64,000 bases of DNA from Rhynchopus euleeides (lineage: Eukaryota > Euglenozoa > Diplonemea > Diplonemida > Diplonemidae), in assembly GCA_963210315.1 (NCBI GenBank), contig OY723242.1, positions 2,294,001-2,358,000 of the forward strand. The letters run 5' to 3'. Within the stretch, counting starts at the first letter, position 1; the number at the start of each line of letters is the position of its first letter. A program made the translations under genes and the position numbers. The notes below the pieces were generated by a model that was not told where the DNA came from, made no database searches, and worked only from the letters and a program-made list of their open reading frames with translations. Positions 42,429 through 53,057 of the stretch are shown piece after piece.

Positions 42429-42464
42429 AATTTAAAACATTTAAAACATTTAAAACGTTTAAAA

Positions 42465-42573
42465 GGGGGCCTTCGCTACCAAGTGTGACTGAGTGAGAAA
42501 AAGTGAGCCACGGCCCACTTCCCCTCACTGACTGACGAGCTGTGACGAGCAGTGACTGGTAGCGAGGGCCCCC
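42465..42573. mobile_element. GGGGGCC mini-element, tandem copy 3
   Basis: Third 109-bp copy. Flanks AAA and AAA. The 145-bp period shows the array arose by tandem duplication of element plus spacer. Confidence 0.85.
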
Positions 42574-44033
42574 AAACGTAAAGTTTTAAATGGGGGCTAA
42601 CAACAATGCTCCCCCTCCCCCCCCCTCTCTCCGCGCGAGATTTCGTTCTTTTTTAAGAAAATTGTGCGCTGTGTGGGTGCGTGTCACCATGCCACCCCTC
42701 TCCCCCACCCCTGCATGCCCCCCTTCCTGTCTGCTCTCTGGGGTGGGGGGGGGGAGGAGGGGGAGGTGGAGAGAACGGCGCCACACCAAGAGCCCAAACC
42801 AGGCAGCGCACTCACGGCGTGTATGGAAACTGTGGCTCCACCCCCCACCATCGTGGAGGGCGCTGAATTGTGTGTCCACGCGAGAAAGTCACTTCACCAT
42901 TCAGCAGCAACCGCTCTTAGCCTGTATTTTGTTTGTTGATGCGGTGGCGCTTCTACACACTAGTGTATAGAGCACGTTTGGAAGCTTGCTGTGGTGGGTG
43001 TCTTTCTGCTCACACGATTGTACGGAAGTGGAGGTGAAAAGGGGCGCAATCGTGTCTCGGTTTCCCCGTTACCCGCAGCGGCCGCCCCCCCCCCCCCCTT
43101 TTTGTGATGTCTCTGCTCGATTTCCGAGCTCGTTAAACCCAACATTTGCCCTACACAGCACTGCTGGCCAAAGTTGTCGATCCGACTGGTCGGGAATCGA
43201 CATGCCCCGGGTGCTTTGTGCTTGCAAATGTCCGTCGGAAAGCGATCCCGCTGGCAACGCATCGTGTCACCGTGACGGGGTGAAGGGGATGAGGGGGGGG
43301 GGGGGGCAGGTAGAGTAGGGCTTCAAAAGCACACATTGCGGGAGAGTCGCATCAAAACATCAACAGTGGGGAGGGCGCGGGGGTGGGGTCGGGAAGGGGG
43401 GGGGGGTGGTGGGGGTGGGGAGATCGTGGTTGAGCGAGCTCTCCCGGTTCAAAAACCCCTCATGCTGTGTGCGCGCTGCAAGCTGCGACAAAAAATGTTT
43501 GGAGGTTGTTCACCCTTCGTGGCGATGCGTCCCGAACACAGAGGTGGGGGTAGTGGGGTGGGGCGGTGGGGATTAGTTATATTAATGAATGCACGGCGCA
43601 GCACTCAGGTGTGCGCGTCAGGTGTAGGCAACCGGGGGTGTGTGCCGAGGGTAGGGGGGGGGGTAATTCGCACGGCTGGAAGCGATCCGCATGATGCCCG
43701 GGACGCCATCCCCTCGCACCCCCTCCACCCCACCCCCACACCCCCCCTCACACCAGGCGCAAAAAGATGAGGCGTCTTGGGGACGATGCTGATCTTCCCG
43801 ACAGATAAGGAATCACCACCCCTCCCCGCTCGCTGTGTGATGCCCTCCGAGCCCGTTCTTCCCCACTTCCCCACCTTCGGTGTCCCTTCAAAGGATCTGG
43901 AGCTGCACAGAAGACTGAGAGCAACAGTCGACCGAACCCACCCCAGCATAGCCCAGTGGCTGCACCGCCGATTCACTTCGCCACACACAGCACCACCCAC
44001 CAGACACACAGGCAAGAATAGGGAAGACGAAGG
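42574..44033. other. Upstream region of the DUF4116 gene
   Basis: Mostly homopolymer- and GT-rich sequence, with the inverted 131-bp repeat at 42881-43012. No promoter element can be picked out. The 150 bp before the ATG at 44034 are mixed sequence without stops of interest. Confidence 0.45.
42881..43012 (-). repeat. 131-bp dispersed repeat, copy 2 (inverted)
   Basis: Complement of 36112-36242 with a handful of changes (CAGCAGCAACCGCTCTTAGC; GGTGGGTGTCTTTCTGCTCA). Confidence 0.8.
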
Positions 44034-45414
44034 ATGTCAGGAGAAGGGATGGAGGTGTTCCTGAAGGACAGGCTGTGTGGGGAGCAGCATGCGGTGCACA
44101 TCGGGGAGGGCGACACCCCGGTTCATCTCAAGGCAAACGCACTCGACGTGGTGCTCGGGTCCCCTCCCGACGCGCTTCCCGAGGACGTGGAGCTCTCGGT
44201 GGATGGGGTGGTGCTCGACGACAGCACCCCTCTGTCCGGTGCCGCACCTGTCTCCCACGGGTGCTCCATCGACGTCGCCCTCACAGGTGCTCGCTTCGTT
44301 TACAGGATCCAGGAGTGGTGTGTGCACCGTGGTTCTGGTCCGCGTACCCTCTCTGGCGTTGACATCAACATCATACCTGCCTGGGCACTGCGTCTGCGTG
44401 ATGTGGCGCTTGCGATGGTGCAGTATGACGGCATGGCGTTGCAGCACCTCGATGAGTCATTCCGCAGTGACAAACACATCGTCAGTGTGGCGGTTGACAG
44501 TACCCCTCACGCACTTGAACACGCTTCCGAAGACCTGCGTGCGGATGAGGACTTGGCCGCTTCAAATCCCAGATTTGCATCACCTGCACTGCTCAGCAAC
44601 AAACCCTTCGTCCTCACCATTGTGCAGCGCTGGCCTGGTGCACTCGAGCATGTCGATGCAGCGCTGCAGGCCGACAGAGAGGTCGTCATGGCGGCTGTCC
44701 AAAGCAGTTCCGCCGTCAGTGACGGCACCACCAACGCACTCAAATACGCCTGTGAGTCCCTCCGCAACGACAGGCAGGTGGTCATGGCGGCAGGTGGGCT
44801 CGAGCACGCAAGTGCTGCACTGCGCAACGACAAGGAACTTGTTCTCCGTGCCCTGAGGATGTGTCCGGCGTATGATATTCGGTCTGCTTCTGAAGCACTG
44901 CGTGACGACAGGGAGGTGGTACTTACTGCTGTGCGTCGGAGGGGATACCAGTTGACAGAAGCATCATCGACACTGCGCTTCGACACAGAGTTTCAACGCG
45001 AGGCGATCCTGTGGAACGGTACTGCGCTACAGTACATCGAGGATGATCTGTTGTCAGATGATTCGTTGTCAGATGCGCCGCTTCACCAAGACCGAGACCT
45101 TATCCTTGCAGCAGTCGAGACCAGCCCCGACGCACTCGAACACGCCGACCCTTCCCTGCAGGGCGACAGGGAGGTGGTGCTCGCTGCGATGCACAGCAGA
45201 GCAGTGTGGCGTCATGACGATGCACTGCGCTGTGCACCCTCACACCTGAAGAAGGACGAGGAGGTGGTGCTGGCAGGTGTCCGGCGTGACCCAGATGTGC
45301 TCCGAGTAGCGGACACCTCGCTTCGCACCAACAGAGACTTCGTGCTGCAGTGTGTCAAGCTGCAGGGATGTGCCTTGGAGTACGCTGACCCATCTGTGTC
45401 CAGCGACAGGGAGG
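44034..45414 (+). CDS. Ubiquitin-like/DUF4116-repeat protein, 5' part (split gene)
   Basis: The ATG at 44034 starts a frame whose first ~80 residues look ubiquitin-like (MEVFLKDRLCGEQHAVHIGE, later ELSVDGVVLDDSTPLSGA). From about residue 130 come repeats of the DUF4116 type: a short helix ending in ALEHAS or ALKYA, a linker with LRNDRE or LQGDRE, then VVLAAV. The host sequence breaks inside such a linker (SSDRE) at the 20-bp target site 45395-45414 and resumes at 53585 in the same frame. The intact protein would be about 760 residues. DUF4116 is common in protist proteins and of unknown function. The frame also runs on without a stop into the retrotransposon ORF1, giving a potential 1345-residue chimera. 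Confidence 0.85.
45395..45414 (+). repeat. 20-bp target site duplication, left
   Basis: TGTGTCCAGCGACAGGGAGG. It recurs exactly at 53003-53022 and 53585-53604. It encodes the VSSDRE linker of a DUF4116 repeat. Confidence 0.9.
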
Positions 45415-48071
45415 GGGTGAATGACGGTGCGCCTCCACGCGGTACCCCCGGAAGTCGCCAGCAGGCGGCTACCAAAGCGCTGTCAGGGGGAGAGGGCGCC
45501 GGAAGCGGTGCCGCTACGACGACGGGAGGCAGCCACAAGGACCGGCTGTCGACGTTCCTGGGGGGCTTCGGCTTCGAGCTGAAGGACGCGGGAGGCGCTG
45601 GTGACTGCCAGTTCAAGGCAGTCTCGTTCGTACTGCACGGGGAGAACTCGGCGCACGTCGCCCTACGTGAGCTCGCCTGCAGGGTGGTGGCGGACCGGCA
45701 TTGGCCGAGGCACCTGGGCGAGGTCGACGAGGCCGCGTACCTCGACCTGATGAGGCGGCCGGGGACGTGGGGGGATCAGCTGACCCTCCAAGCGATGACG
45801 GAGGAACTCCACCGGCCGGTGGAGGTGTTCTCCATCGGGCCAGATGGCAACGCGCGGGTGTGGGTGCTGCAGCCGGGCGAGTCGAGGGACGCAGAGCCGG
45901 TGAGGCTCGGCTACCTGGACGAGCAACACTACGTTGCTATCGTCCCAAGCGGGGGGAGGGCGACCGCGGAGCAGCACAGCGGGCTCTCCGGGGGGGCGAG
46001 GGAAGAGCACCTGGCTGACTGCCAGGTGAAACTCCCGAAGGTGACGGTGCCGGCCACGTCCAAGGCCAAGGGGAAAGGCAAGGGGAAGGGGGAGGCGGCG
46101 ACGGCCCCGAACACCGCCGGGTGGAGGTACGTCCCCCGGAAGGAGGAGAAGGGGAAGCAGGCACCGCCGCCGCCGCCCCGCAAGCAGCAGCTGGCGCCGG
46201 AGCAGTGGGAGGTGCAGGTGGTGGCATGGGAGGAGCTGCTGGAGGCAGCAGACACGGACGCACGCGGGGTATGCCTGGTGCCGGAGGGGAAGGAGGCGCA
46301 GGCGGAGCTCGGCAGGGCGCGCCACCCCGGGGTCACCTGGGTCTCGCGGGGGCCCCTGCCCACGCTGACGGCCAGGACGGTGCGCGTCCTGCTGCAGGAG
46401 GTGGACGGGGAGGGCAGGGTGGTGGGCCGCAAGTCGTCGGCGATGCGGGTGGTGGGCGAGGGGTTCACACCCCTCGGGCCTGGGGCGACGGTGCGGACGA
46501 CGGGCAGGACGGTGCACCTGTTCCTGATGGTGCAGGAGCAGGGCACGGAGGCGGCGCAACGCTTCCGCAGGTGGGTGGCGGGCATGGGGACGGGTCAGCT
46601 GGGCCCCTGCACGACGGCGGGGCAGACTACGACTGCCCGGTTCACGGCCGGGGGGGCGGCGATGGCGGAGGGCCTGCTCCGCAAAAGCGGGGATGAGGGG
46701 GTGTTCGCGAGGCGCCCCATCGAAGACCCCAACGTAGAAGACGTGGTATGGCTGCAGGGGGGTACGGCGGAGACGGTGCTGGCGGCGAAGCAGGCCTTAG
46801 ACGGAGACCCGCTGCTGATGGGGGCTGCATGGGGCCCACGCGACGGTCTATTCGGGCTGAGGACCCGGAAGGGAGCGCGCGGGGAGCTGGCGAAGCGGAT
46901 GGCAGAGAAGGGGACGGTGCCGCAGGACGACCTGATGCGGTACCGGGTCACGGGCCTGGGGACGGGGCTGGTGCCGATGGATGTGGTGGGGACGATGCAG
47001 GAAGGGGCCGCATGGACGGTCCAAAACCCCATCAACCAAGGGGGAGGCGCGTGGGTGGTGCAGGCGAAAACACCGCCGACGAAGTGGTCGTTCCCGGTGT
47101 TGGCGATGCTACGGGATCTGCAAGCAGACAGCACCGCGACGATCACACTGTTGGAGAGGAAGGAGCGGAAGGGGCCGAGGGGCCCCGTCATCAGGCCGGG
47201 ATCGGCGCCCCCGGCGTCGGCGTTCAGGCAGGGGGCCTGGGGGACGGGCAAGCCGAACCCGGCGGCAGCGAAGGCGGCGACGACAGCAGCACCGCAGAAC
47301 AAGCCTACAGCGCCAGCGAGGGGGGGGCCGGCGCAGAAGAAGCATCAACCTCACAACGACGGGGCGAAGGCCGAACAGCCAGCCCACGCCCCCACCGCCA
47401 CGGGAGGACCGAGCATCGACGCGGCGATCGCGGCGATGGAGGCGAAGTGGCAAACGGCGAACGCCGAGCTGGAGCAGCGGGTGAACGCTGCATCCGTCCG
47501 GCTGGTGGAGACGCTCGCCGCGCAGGTGAAGACGGCGGTGGGGACCCTGGAGCGGGGCATGGGGGACATCCGTACTTCACTGGGTGAGCTGGGCGCGCAG
47601 GTGGCAGCGCTGCACAAAGTCATAAAGGCAGGACAGGCAGGGAGCGCAGCTCCGCAGATGGCACCAGAGCCAGTGGCGGATACGGAGATGGAGGCCGAGG
47701 CAGAGGAGCCTCGACAGCAGCAGCAGGAGCAGCCGGCAGCGGAGGCGACGGAGCCGGAGGGGGCAGCGGGACAGCAGTCTGCACAGGAGGCCTCCTTGCC
47801 GGATGATGGGGCCTCGCTTTCCCCTCCTCCGGGGGAGCCCTCCCCCAGCGGATCTGAAGACACGAGCGAGACAGACGAGACAGACGAGGCAGACGAGGCC
47901 TCGCCGAAGCCGGCGCCACCAACGGGAGAGGGAGTCGCGGCGTCACCACGTCTGGCGCGCGACGCGACGGATGCATCACTGAGTTCCGGGGATGGGTCCC
48001 CCAAGCGCACCAGGCGGCGTGCAGTCACCGGCCCTCCAGTGAACCCACCCACCCTTAACGGCACAGCCTGA
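45415..48071 (+). CDS. Retrotransposon ORF1 with OTU-like cysteine protease
   Basis: The frame is open from the insertion point and is continuous with the host gene, so residue numbers here count from 44034. An OTU-like domain follows a Ser/Gly linker: RLSTFLGGFGFELKDAGGAG, then the catalytic-type D524-C525 (GDCQFKAV) and H632 (DEQHYVAIV). Next come Lys/Gly- and Pro-rich stretches, further unrecognised folds, a coiled-coil-like helix near 1130-1205 (MEAKWQTANAELEQRVNAAS) and an acidic tail. The first in-frame ATG inside the element is at 45750, after the catalytic Cys, so an intact OTU needs a host-fusion start, a non-AUG start or splicing. It stops at TGA 48069-48071, and 20 sense codons later ORF2 starts in the same frame. 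OTU proteases cleave ubiquitin chains; its role in the element is unknown. Confidence 0.85.
48069..48071 (+). other. Single UGA between ORF1 and ORF2 in one frame
   Basis: GCC TGA ACG. No other stop separates ORF1 from the ORF2 ATG at 48132; the 20 codons between are sense. Confidence 0.9.
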
Positions 48072-48131
48072 ACGGCAAGCGAGGAGCAACGCACCCGATT
48101 CACTTCGGGGCGCGAAGACGGCAGACCAGCC

Positions 48132-51100
48132 ATGTCGGGGGGACACGGCTCGCCGTACATAGATTCCGGAGTTTTCATCAGAACTCCAGTGCGAGACAGG
48201 GGGCTACTCCAGGGTGGTGAACCAGCGAGCGGGGCGGCAGGACTGGACATGCGGCGGCACGTCGCTCCGAGCGAAGCCTGGAAACTCCGCACCACCAACG
48301 TGACGGCATTCTCGGGAGCTCGGATGGAGGAGGTGCTGAGCTGGAAAGTGGACCTGGTCGCAGTCCAGGAGACACACCTGACGGCGGCGGGGCAGAGCAA
48401 GCGTGCAAGGACGGCAGCAGGAGCGGGCTGGCAGGCACTCTGGGGCAATGCGGGTCAACCGGCCGGGGGCAGTGTCGAGATGGCGACGGCGAAAGGAGTG
48501 GGTCTGCTGGTCCGCGAAGGCATCCCGGCCCACATTGTACAGCCGCGTTCGACGCGATCCAAGAAGCTCTGGAAGTCCGAACGCTATCTGCACGCGAAGG
48601 TGGCTTACGTGGACGGGAAGTGCTTCCTCCACGTGCTGGTGGTGTATGGCGTGGTGAACAACGAGACGGAAAACGAGGCCCTCCTGGCGAGAGTGCTGGA
48701 GGAGGCCTCGGGACTCGGGGACGTCCCGGTGCTGATAGCAGGGGACTTCAACACCGCACCCGAAGACAGTGCCACGCTCCAGCTCGCACTGGCCACCGGA
48801 TGGCACGACTGCGCGGCCAGGGCAGCAGACGCCAAAGGGGGCCAGCCGGAAGCGACGTGCACGCACGGGGCAGCGCACTCCCGCATCGACATGGTGTTCG
48901 CCAACGACCTTGCCGCTTCAGCACTCGACGGGTGCGAGACGGTCAAGAGGGGCGAGTCGGACAAGACGGTGGCGATCTCCACCCACATCCCAGTGGAGGC
49001 CTCATTTGCGGTGGGGGCGTACAGGCAAAAGGTGCTGAAGCCGAAGACATCACACCACTTCGAAGTAGCGGCGGCGCCGGAGATCAAGCCGAAAGACGCC
49101 GAGGTGGCGGCAACAGCTATCCTGCAGGCCTCCCGAGGGGGCTGGATCGAGGCGGGGTCGGATGATGTCGAGAAGCGGTGGGAAATCTGGTGCCGGGACG
49201 CGACGAAATACCTGGAGCACCGCTGCGGACCTCCCCCCGGCAAGGGTGCCCCGAAAGGCACACCACTACATACGCGCGAGGCGTGGCTGTGCGGCAGGCA
49301 GTCAAAGGAGGAGGACGGCACCATGACGGTCGAGATGGCGCAGACGCTGAAAGCGCTGAGGCAACTCCGCACGGTGATGGAGTCGACCCGCAACACGACG
49401 GGATTCTACGACGCGAACTACGACGCACGACGGGCATGGGGCAAGGTGCGGAAAGCGGCGAAATCCCTGCTGAAACGGGATGAGCAGGAATGCCCCAGCA
49501 AGGAGCAGATGCAGCAGCTGTACGCAGCACTCGACGGGAAGCTAAAGAGGGACAGGCAGCGAGTGGAACAAGAGCGCAGCAGGGCGCACACCCACAAGCT
49601 CCGGAAGCAGTGGCATGACAACCCGGGCCAACTATATAAATTGCTGAGGCCCAAGCGTGCGGACGGACGGACAATGCGCAAAGGAGAGCAGGCGACGGCC
49701 AACCGTGCAGAGATGGACGAGTGGCAGCTGGAAGACTGGCTGCCGATCTTCCGGAAACATGCGGGAGAGGCGCCAACGTGGGAGGCCTTCGAGACACGCT
49801 TCGGGGACTACATCAGCGAGGTGCCAATGCAGTTCGACAACATCACGGCGAAGAGGTTACGCGACACCCTGAAGGACATGCCGACGGGGAAGAGCCCAGG
49901 CACCGACGGGTGGTTCACCGACGAGATGAAGGAGATGCCCCTGCCGATGCTCGAGCGACTGGCGACGGTGCTCAACGACATTGAGCGCACGGGCAAATGG
50001 CCGGAATCGTTCCTCACGGCGACAGTCGCGATGGTGCCAAAGAAGGAGGAAGCGACCGCCCTGGAGCACCGGCCCATCACGGTCATGTCGGTCGTGTACA
50101 GGCTGTGGGCAAAGGTGCGGGTGGCGACCCTGATGGAATGGCAGGAAGGGTGGCTGACGGAGGGGATGACAGGCTTCCGGAAGGGCAAGGGCCCCGGGGA
50201 CGCCTACTACGACCTGGCGCTCCGTATCGAGAAGGCGATGCTGAAAGGTGAGGATCTGTGCGGAGTGCTGTTAGATGTGAAGAAGTGTTTCGACACTGTC
50301 CCGTGGGAGATCACCTTCCGTCTGGTCGAGAAGATGGGGATGGACGTGAGGGTGACCCGCCCGCTCCGAAACATGTACGTGGGGCTCCGCCGCAGATTCA
50401 AGGTGCTGGGTACCCTGGGGAAGGAGTTCACGGCGACGAACGGGATCCTGCAGGGGTGTGCGATTTCAGTGGTGTTGCTGAACGCCCTGATCGCAGTGTG
50501 GGTAAAGGCGGTGGAGGCGGAGACGCAGTGCAAGGCGACGGCGTTCGCCGACGACACGAAGATGGTCGCTGTGGAAGGCGCGCAGCTGGAGGCCGGTATC
50601 AGGGTCTCGGAGGAGTTCTCGGACGCGACAACGCTGGAATACGCAGTCGAGCCAGAGCAGAAGTGCAGCAGTTTCGCGGTGGGGTCACAGGAGCTGCAGC
50701 TGGACATCCGGGGGGTGCCCATTCCGCAACTGCAGGCGTTCATGCACCTGGGGGCGGGGATGTCTACGACGGCAGATAGGACAGAGGTCACCGAGCTGTA
50801 CGACAAGCGAGCGGAGAAGGGGACGAAGAAGGCAGAGCGCATGCAGAACCTACCCCTAGGTTTTAAGGCGATGGCGACGATGGCGGCCTCGTCGATCATC
50901 ACGACGGGACTGCACGCCGTGGAGACCGGCGAGCCCAGCAAGAACAAGCTGGATGCGCTGGGGAACGCCATAGTGAGAGGCATCTGGGGGGATGGCAGGA
51001 AGTACCGCTGTAAAAGGACGGTGCTCACTCTGCTCACCCCCATGCATAGGACGGACCCGTCGTCGTTTTTAAAGTATCAACGACTGCTGGCGCTGGCCAC

Positions 51101-52925
51101 GCATTACCGGAAAAGTGCGGAGATGGCGGAGCTGATCACGGAGGTGCGCCTCCTGCATGCGAGTAGATCGACGCCGAGCGCCCTCAAATGCAAGGATATC
51201 GGCCCGGTGGGGCTAGTGCTCTCCACCCTGAGGCTCCTGAAGTGGAGATGGAATGGAGGGCTCGTGCTGCAGAAGGGAAGAGGAGCAACACAGGCGACCC
51301 TCAACCTGGAGACGGGCGACAAAGACGTGATGAAGCATGACCTGCGGGAATGGATGAGGCAGAAGAACTGGCAGATCATGCAGGCGGACAAACGCGACGA
51401 CACCGGAGGTACGGCGGTTGGAGTCGACTACAAGACCATCAATCGGGTGTGGGAGCGTGAGCCGGAGGAGTATCGGGCAGGCACCATGCGGGGCATCATC
51501 GCGGGGTCCATCGTGACGCAGGTGCGGCTCTCCGAGCAACACCAGAACAAGAAGAAGGGCATGTCACCAACCTGCAAGCACTGCGGGCAGGCGCCGGAGA
51601 CGCACGCCCACATGTGGTGGGAGTGTTCGAGGACGGAGGAGATCAGGAACGACCCGCGTTACGAGAGCCTGCGCGGGCTGCCAAGGGAGAGCTGGCCGGC
51701 GTGCCTCGCGAGGTGTGCGATCCTGCCGACGGGGTTTCGCATACACCCGACCAAGCCGAATGGATACATGCTGGGATTGCTGCTCAGTATGTACGTCGAC
51801 ATCGTGCTGTTGCGCCTGCAGCTGGACGGGAAGTCGCAGAAGAAGACGCAGCGGACGGGGCTGGGGAACGAATACCCTTGGGAATGGCAGCCGGAAGGCG
51901 CGGTCAAGCAGTTCACTGGACTGCTACCACAGCGGCCCACAGAGGAGTGGAGACGAGAGTACGGATCGCTGACGTATGTGGCAGCGAGGACATGGCTGGA
52001 GTCGCTGCGCTGGCCGGAGTACACGCAGGAGCAGCATGTCTCGCTGCTCGAGCTGACGGTCGACTTCGAGCTGTTCACAGGGGTGGACATGGTGTCCGGA
52101 GTGAGGAAGAGACAGCAGGCACAGACGGTGAACCGGCGCACCCGCATCATGAGTAGCTGGCTGAAGATGATGAAGGAAATGGCAGGGCACGAGCAGATCA
52201 TCGCGGGGGGCCTCATCAGCACCTCGCCGGTTCTCCGCTCGCTGGGAGCCAACGATGTGACGGGGGTGACCCGCCGGCCGCTGTTTAGTGCCGCTGAAAC
52301 GATGCAGCACATGAGGCTGCTGCAGCAGAAGGCCCCGAAAGAAGCGAAGGGGTGGATGAGCTGGAAGCTGCCGCCGTACCAACACAAGGCGGTGAGGGAA
52401 GAGAGGAGCGCGGTGCTGCGGGAGGAGGACGAGCGCATGACCGCCGAGCTGGAAGCGAGCAGGATAACGCCTAAGCGGAAGGGGCTGGAGTACTTCTTCG
52501 ACGGATCGACCGAGGGCGAGGGCGCTGGAGCGGGTGCCCTACTGCTCTCGGCAAGGACCACGAAGTGGGAAGCGACCCAACCGATGGACCCCTCGAGCTC
52601 CAACAACGAGGCGGAATATGAGGGGCTCCTCCTTTGCCTACGGCACCTGGTTGCCGAGAGGGGGAAGAAGGACGTGGCTATCTACGGCGATAGCACGTTG
52701 GTAGTAGAGCAAGTGCACGGTCGGCACCGCTGCAAACATCCCGCGCTGGTTAACCGCCACCGCGAAGCGCAGCAACTGTACGTGCAGGCACAGCAGAACC
52801 GGACCGTGACGCTTCAGCACGTGTACCGGAAGCACAACAAGTTGGCGGATCAGCTTGCGAGGCAGGCGGCGCTAGAGTCGGCTGCAGCGCAGCGGCGTGG
52901 AAGTGCACCGGAAGCTCCGGTGTAA
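48132..52925 (+). CDS. Retrotransposon ORF2: EEP endonuclease, reverse transcriptase, RNase H
   Basis: 1597 codons. The N-terminal EEP/APE-type endonuclease shows AVQET (E80), AGDFN (D205), SRIDMVF (D253) and a weak SDK-STH end. The RT domain has KSPGTDGWFTDEM, LLDVKKCFDT (D715), GILQGCAISVVL and the catalytic FADD (D807-D808). A Cys/His cluster, CKHCGQAPETHAHMWWEC (C1148, C1151, H1160, C1165), follows the RT as in many LINEs. The C-terminal RNase H keeps D1457 (FFDGSTEG), the NNEAEYEGL glutamate, D1520 (YGDSTLV) and D1573 (KLADQLA). It would nick target DNA, prime reverse transcription and remove RNA. The ATG at 48132 is 60 bp after ORF1 and in the same frame, so read-through or reinitiation are both possible. 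Confidence 0.95.
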   Translation: MSGGHGSPYIDSGVFIRTPVRDRGLLQGGEPASGAAGLDMRRHVAPSEAWKLRTTNVTAFSGARMEEVLSWKVDLVAVQETHLTAAGQSKRARTAAGAGWQALWGNAGQPAGGSVEMATAKGVGLLVREGIPAHIVQPRSTRSKKLWKSERYLHAKVAYVDGKCFLHVLVVYGVVNNETENEALLARVLEEASGLGDVPVLIAGDFNTAPEDSATLQLALATGWHDCAARAADAKGGQPEATCTHGAAHSRIDMVFANDLAASALDGCETVKRGESDKTVAISTHIPVEASFAVGAYRQKVLKPKTSHHFEVAAAPEIKPKDAEVAATAILQASRGGWIEAGSDDVEKRWEIWCRDATKYLEHRCGPPPGKGAPKGTPLHTREAWLCGRQSKEEDGTMTVEMAQTLKALRQLRTVMESTRNTTGFYDANYDARRAWGKVRKAAKSLLKRDEQECPSKEQMQQLYAALDGKLKRDRQRVEQERSRAHTHKLRKQWHDNPGQLYKLLRPKRADGRTMRKGEQATANRAEMDEWQLEDWLPIFRKHAGEAPTWEAFETRFGDYISEVPMQFDNITAKRLRDTLKDMPTGKSPGTDGWFTDEMKEMPLPMLERLATVLNDIERTGKWPESFLTATVAMVPKKEEATALEHRPITVMSVVYRLWAKVRVATLMEWQEGWLTEGMTGFRKGKGPGDAYYDLALRIEKAMLKGEDLCGVLLDVKKCFDTVPWEITFRLVEKMGMDVRVTRPLRNMYVGLRRRFKVLGTLGKEFTATNGILQGCAISVVLLNALIAVWVKAVEAETQCKATAFADDTKMVAVEGAQLEAGIRVSEEFSDATTLEYAVEPEQKCSSFAVGSQELQLDIRGVPIPQLQAFMHLGAGMSTTADRTEVTELYDKRAEKGTKKAERMQNLPLGFKAMATMAASSIITTGLHAVETGEPSKNKLDALGNAIVRGIWGDGRKYRCKRTVLTLLTPMHRTDPSSFLKYQRLLALATHYRKSAEMAELITEVRLLHASRSTPSALKCKDIGPVGLVLSTLRLLKWRWNGGLVLQKGRGATQATLNLETGDKDVMKHDLREWMRQKNWQIMQADKRDDTGGTAVGVDYKTINRVWEREPEEYRAGTMRGIIAGSIVTQVRLSEQHQNKKKGMSPTCKHCGQAPETHAHMWWECSRTEEIRNDPRYESLRGLPRESWPACLARCAILPTGFRIHPTKPNGYMLGLLLSMYVDIVLLRLQLDGKSQKKTQRTGLGNEYPWEWQPEGAVKQFTGLLPQRPTEEWRREYGSLTYVAARTWLESLRWPEYTQEQHVSLLELTVDFELFTGVDMVSGVRKRQQAQTVNRRTRIMSSWLKMMKEMAGHEQIIAGGLISTSPVLRSLGANDVTGVTRRPLFSAAETMQHMRLLQQKAPKEAKGWMSWKLPPYQHKAVREERSAVLREEDERMTAELEASRITPKRKGLEYFFDGSTEGEGAGAGALLLSARTTKWEATQPMDPSSSNNEAEYEGLLLCLRHLVAERGKKDVAIYGDSTLVVEQVHGRHRCKHPALVNRHREAQQLYVQAQQNRTVTLQHVYRKHNKLADQLARQAALESAAAQRRGSAPEAPV

Positions 52926-53002
52926 GAATAAGGGAAGGAGGAGGCAACTCCCGGCCTGGAGCCAACGGGCAACGGGCGGGGAACCTTCTTTAACCCACCA
53001 AA
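52926..53002 (+). other. 3' tail of the retrotransposon
   Basis: 77 bp after the ORF2 stop, GC-rich with possible hairpin (CCAACGGGCAACGGGCGGGG), ending AACCCACCAAA next to the target duplication. The smaller insertion ends AACCCAACTAA, a similar terminus. Confidence 0.7.
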
Positions 53003-53057
53003 TGTGTCCAGCGACAGGGAGGCGCAGCTTGCTGCGGTGGCACAGAACCCGAGGACC
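53003..53057 (+). repeat. Left 55-bp duplication of the second insertion
   Basis: Starts with the 20-bp target and continues to CCCGAGGACC. Repeated at 53585-53639 with two mismatches. Encodes SSDRE and AQLAAVAQNPRT, which is DUF4116 host sequence. Confidence 0.85.

Larger units (their letters stand above)
45415..53002 (+). mobile_element. Non-LTR retrotransposon (7.6 kb) inserted in the DUF4116 gene
   Basis: Bounded by the 20-bp duplications. The order is 5' leader, ORF1 with OTU-like protease, a single TGA, ORF2 with endonuclease, RT and RNase H, then a 77-bp 3' tail ending TTTAACCCACCAAA. There are no LTRs and no long poly(A). All catalytic motifs are intact and reading frames are open, so insertion appears recent. 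The plus-strand orientation matches the host gene. The EEP-RT-zinc cluster-RNase H layout fits APE-type LINEs with RNase H; the clade cannot be assigned by eye. Confidence 0.93.
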
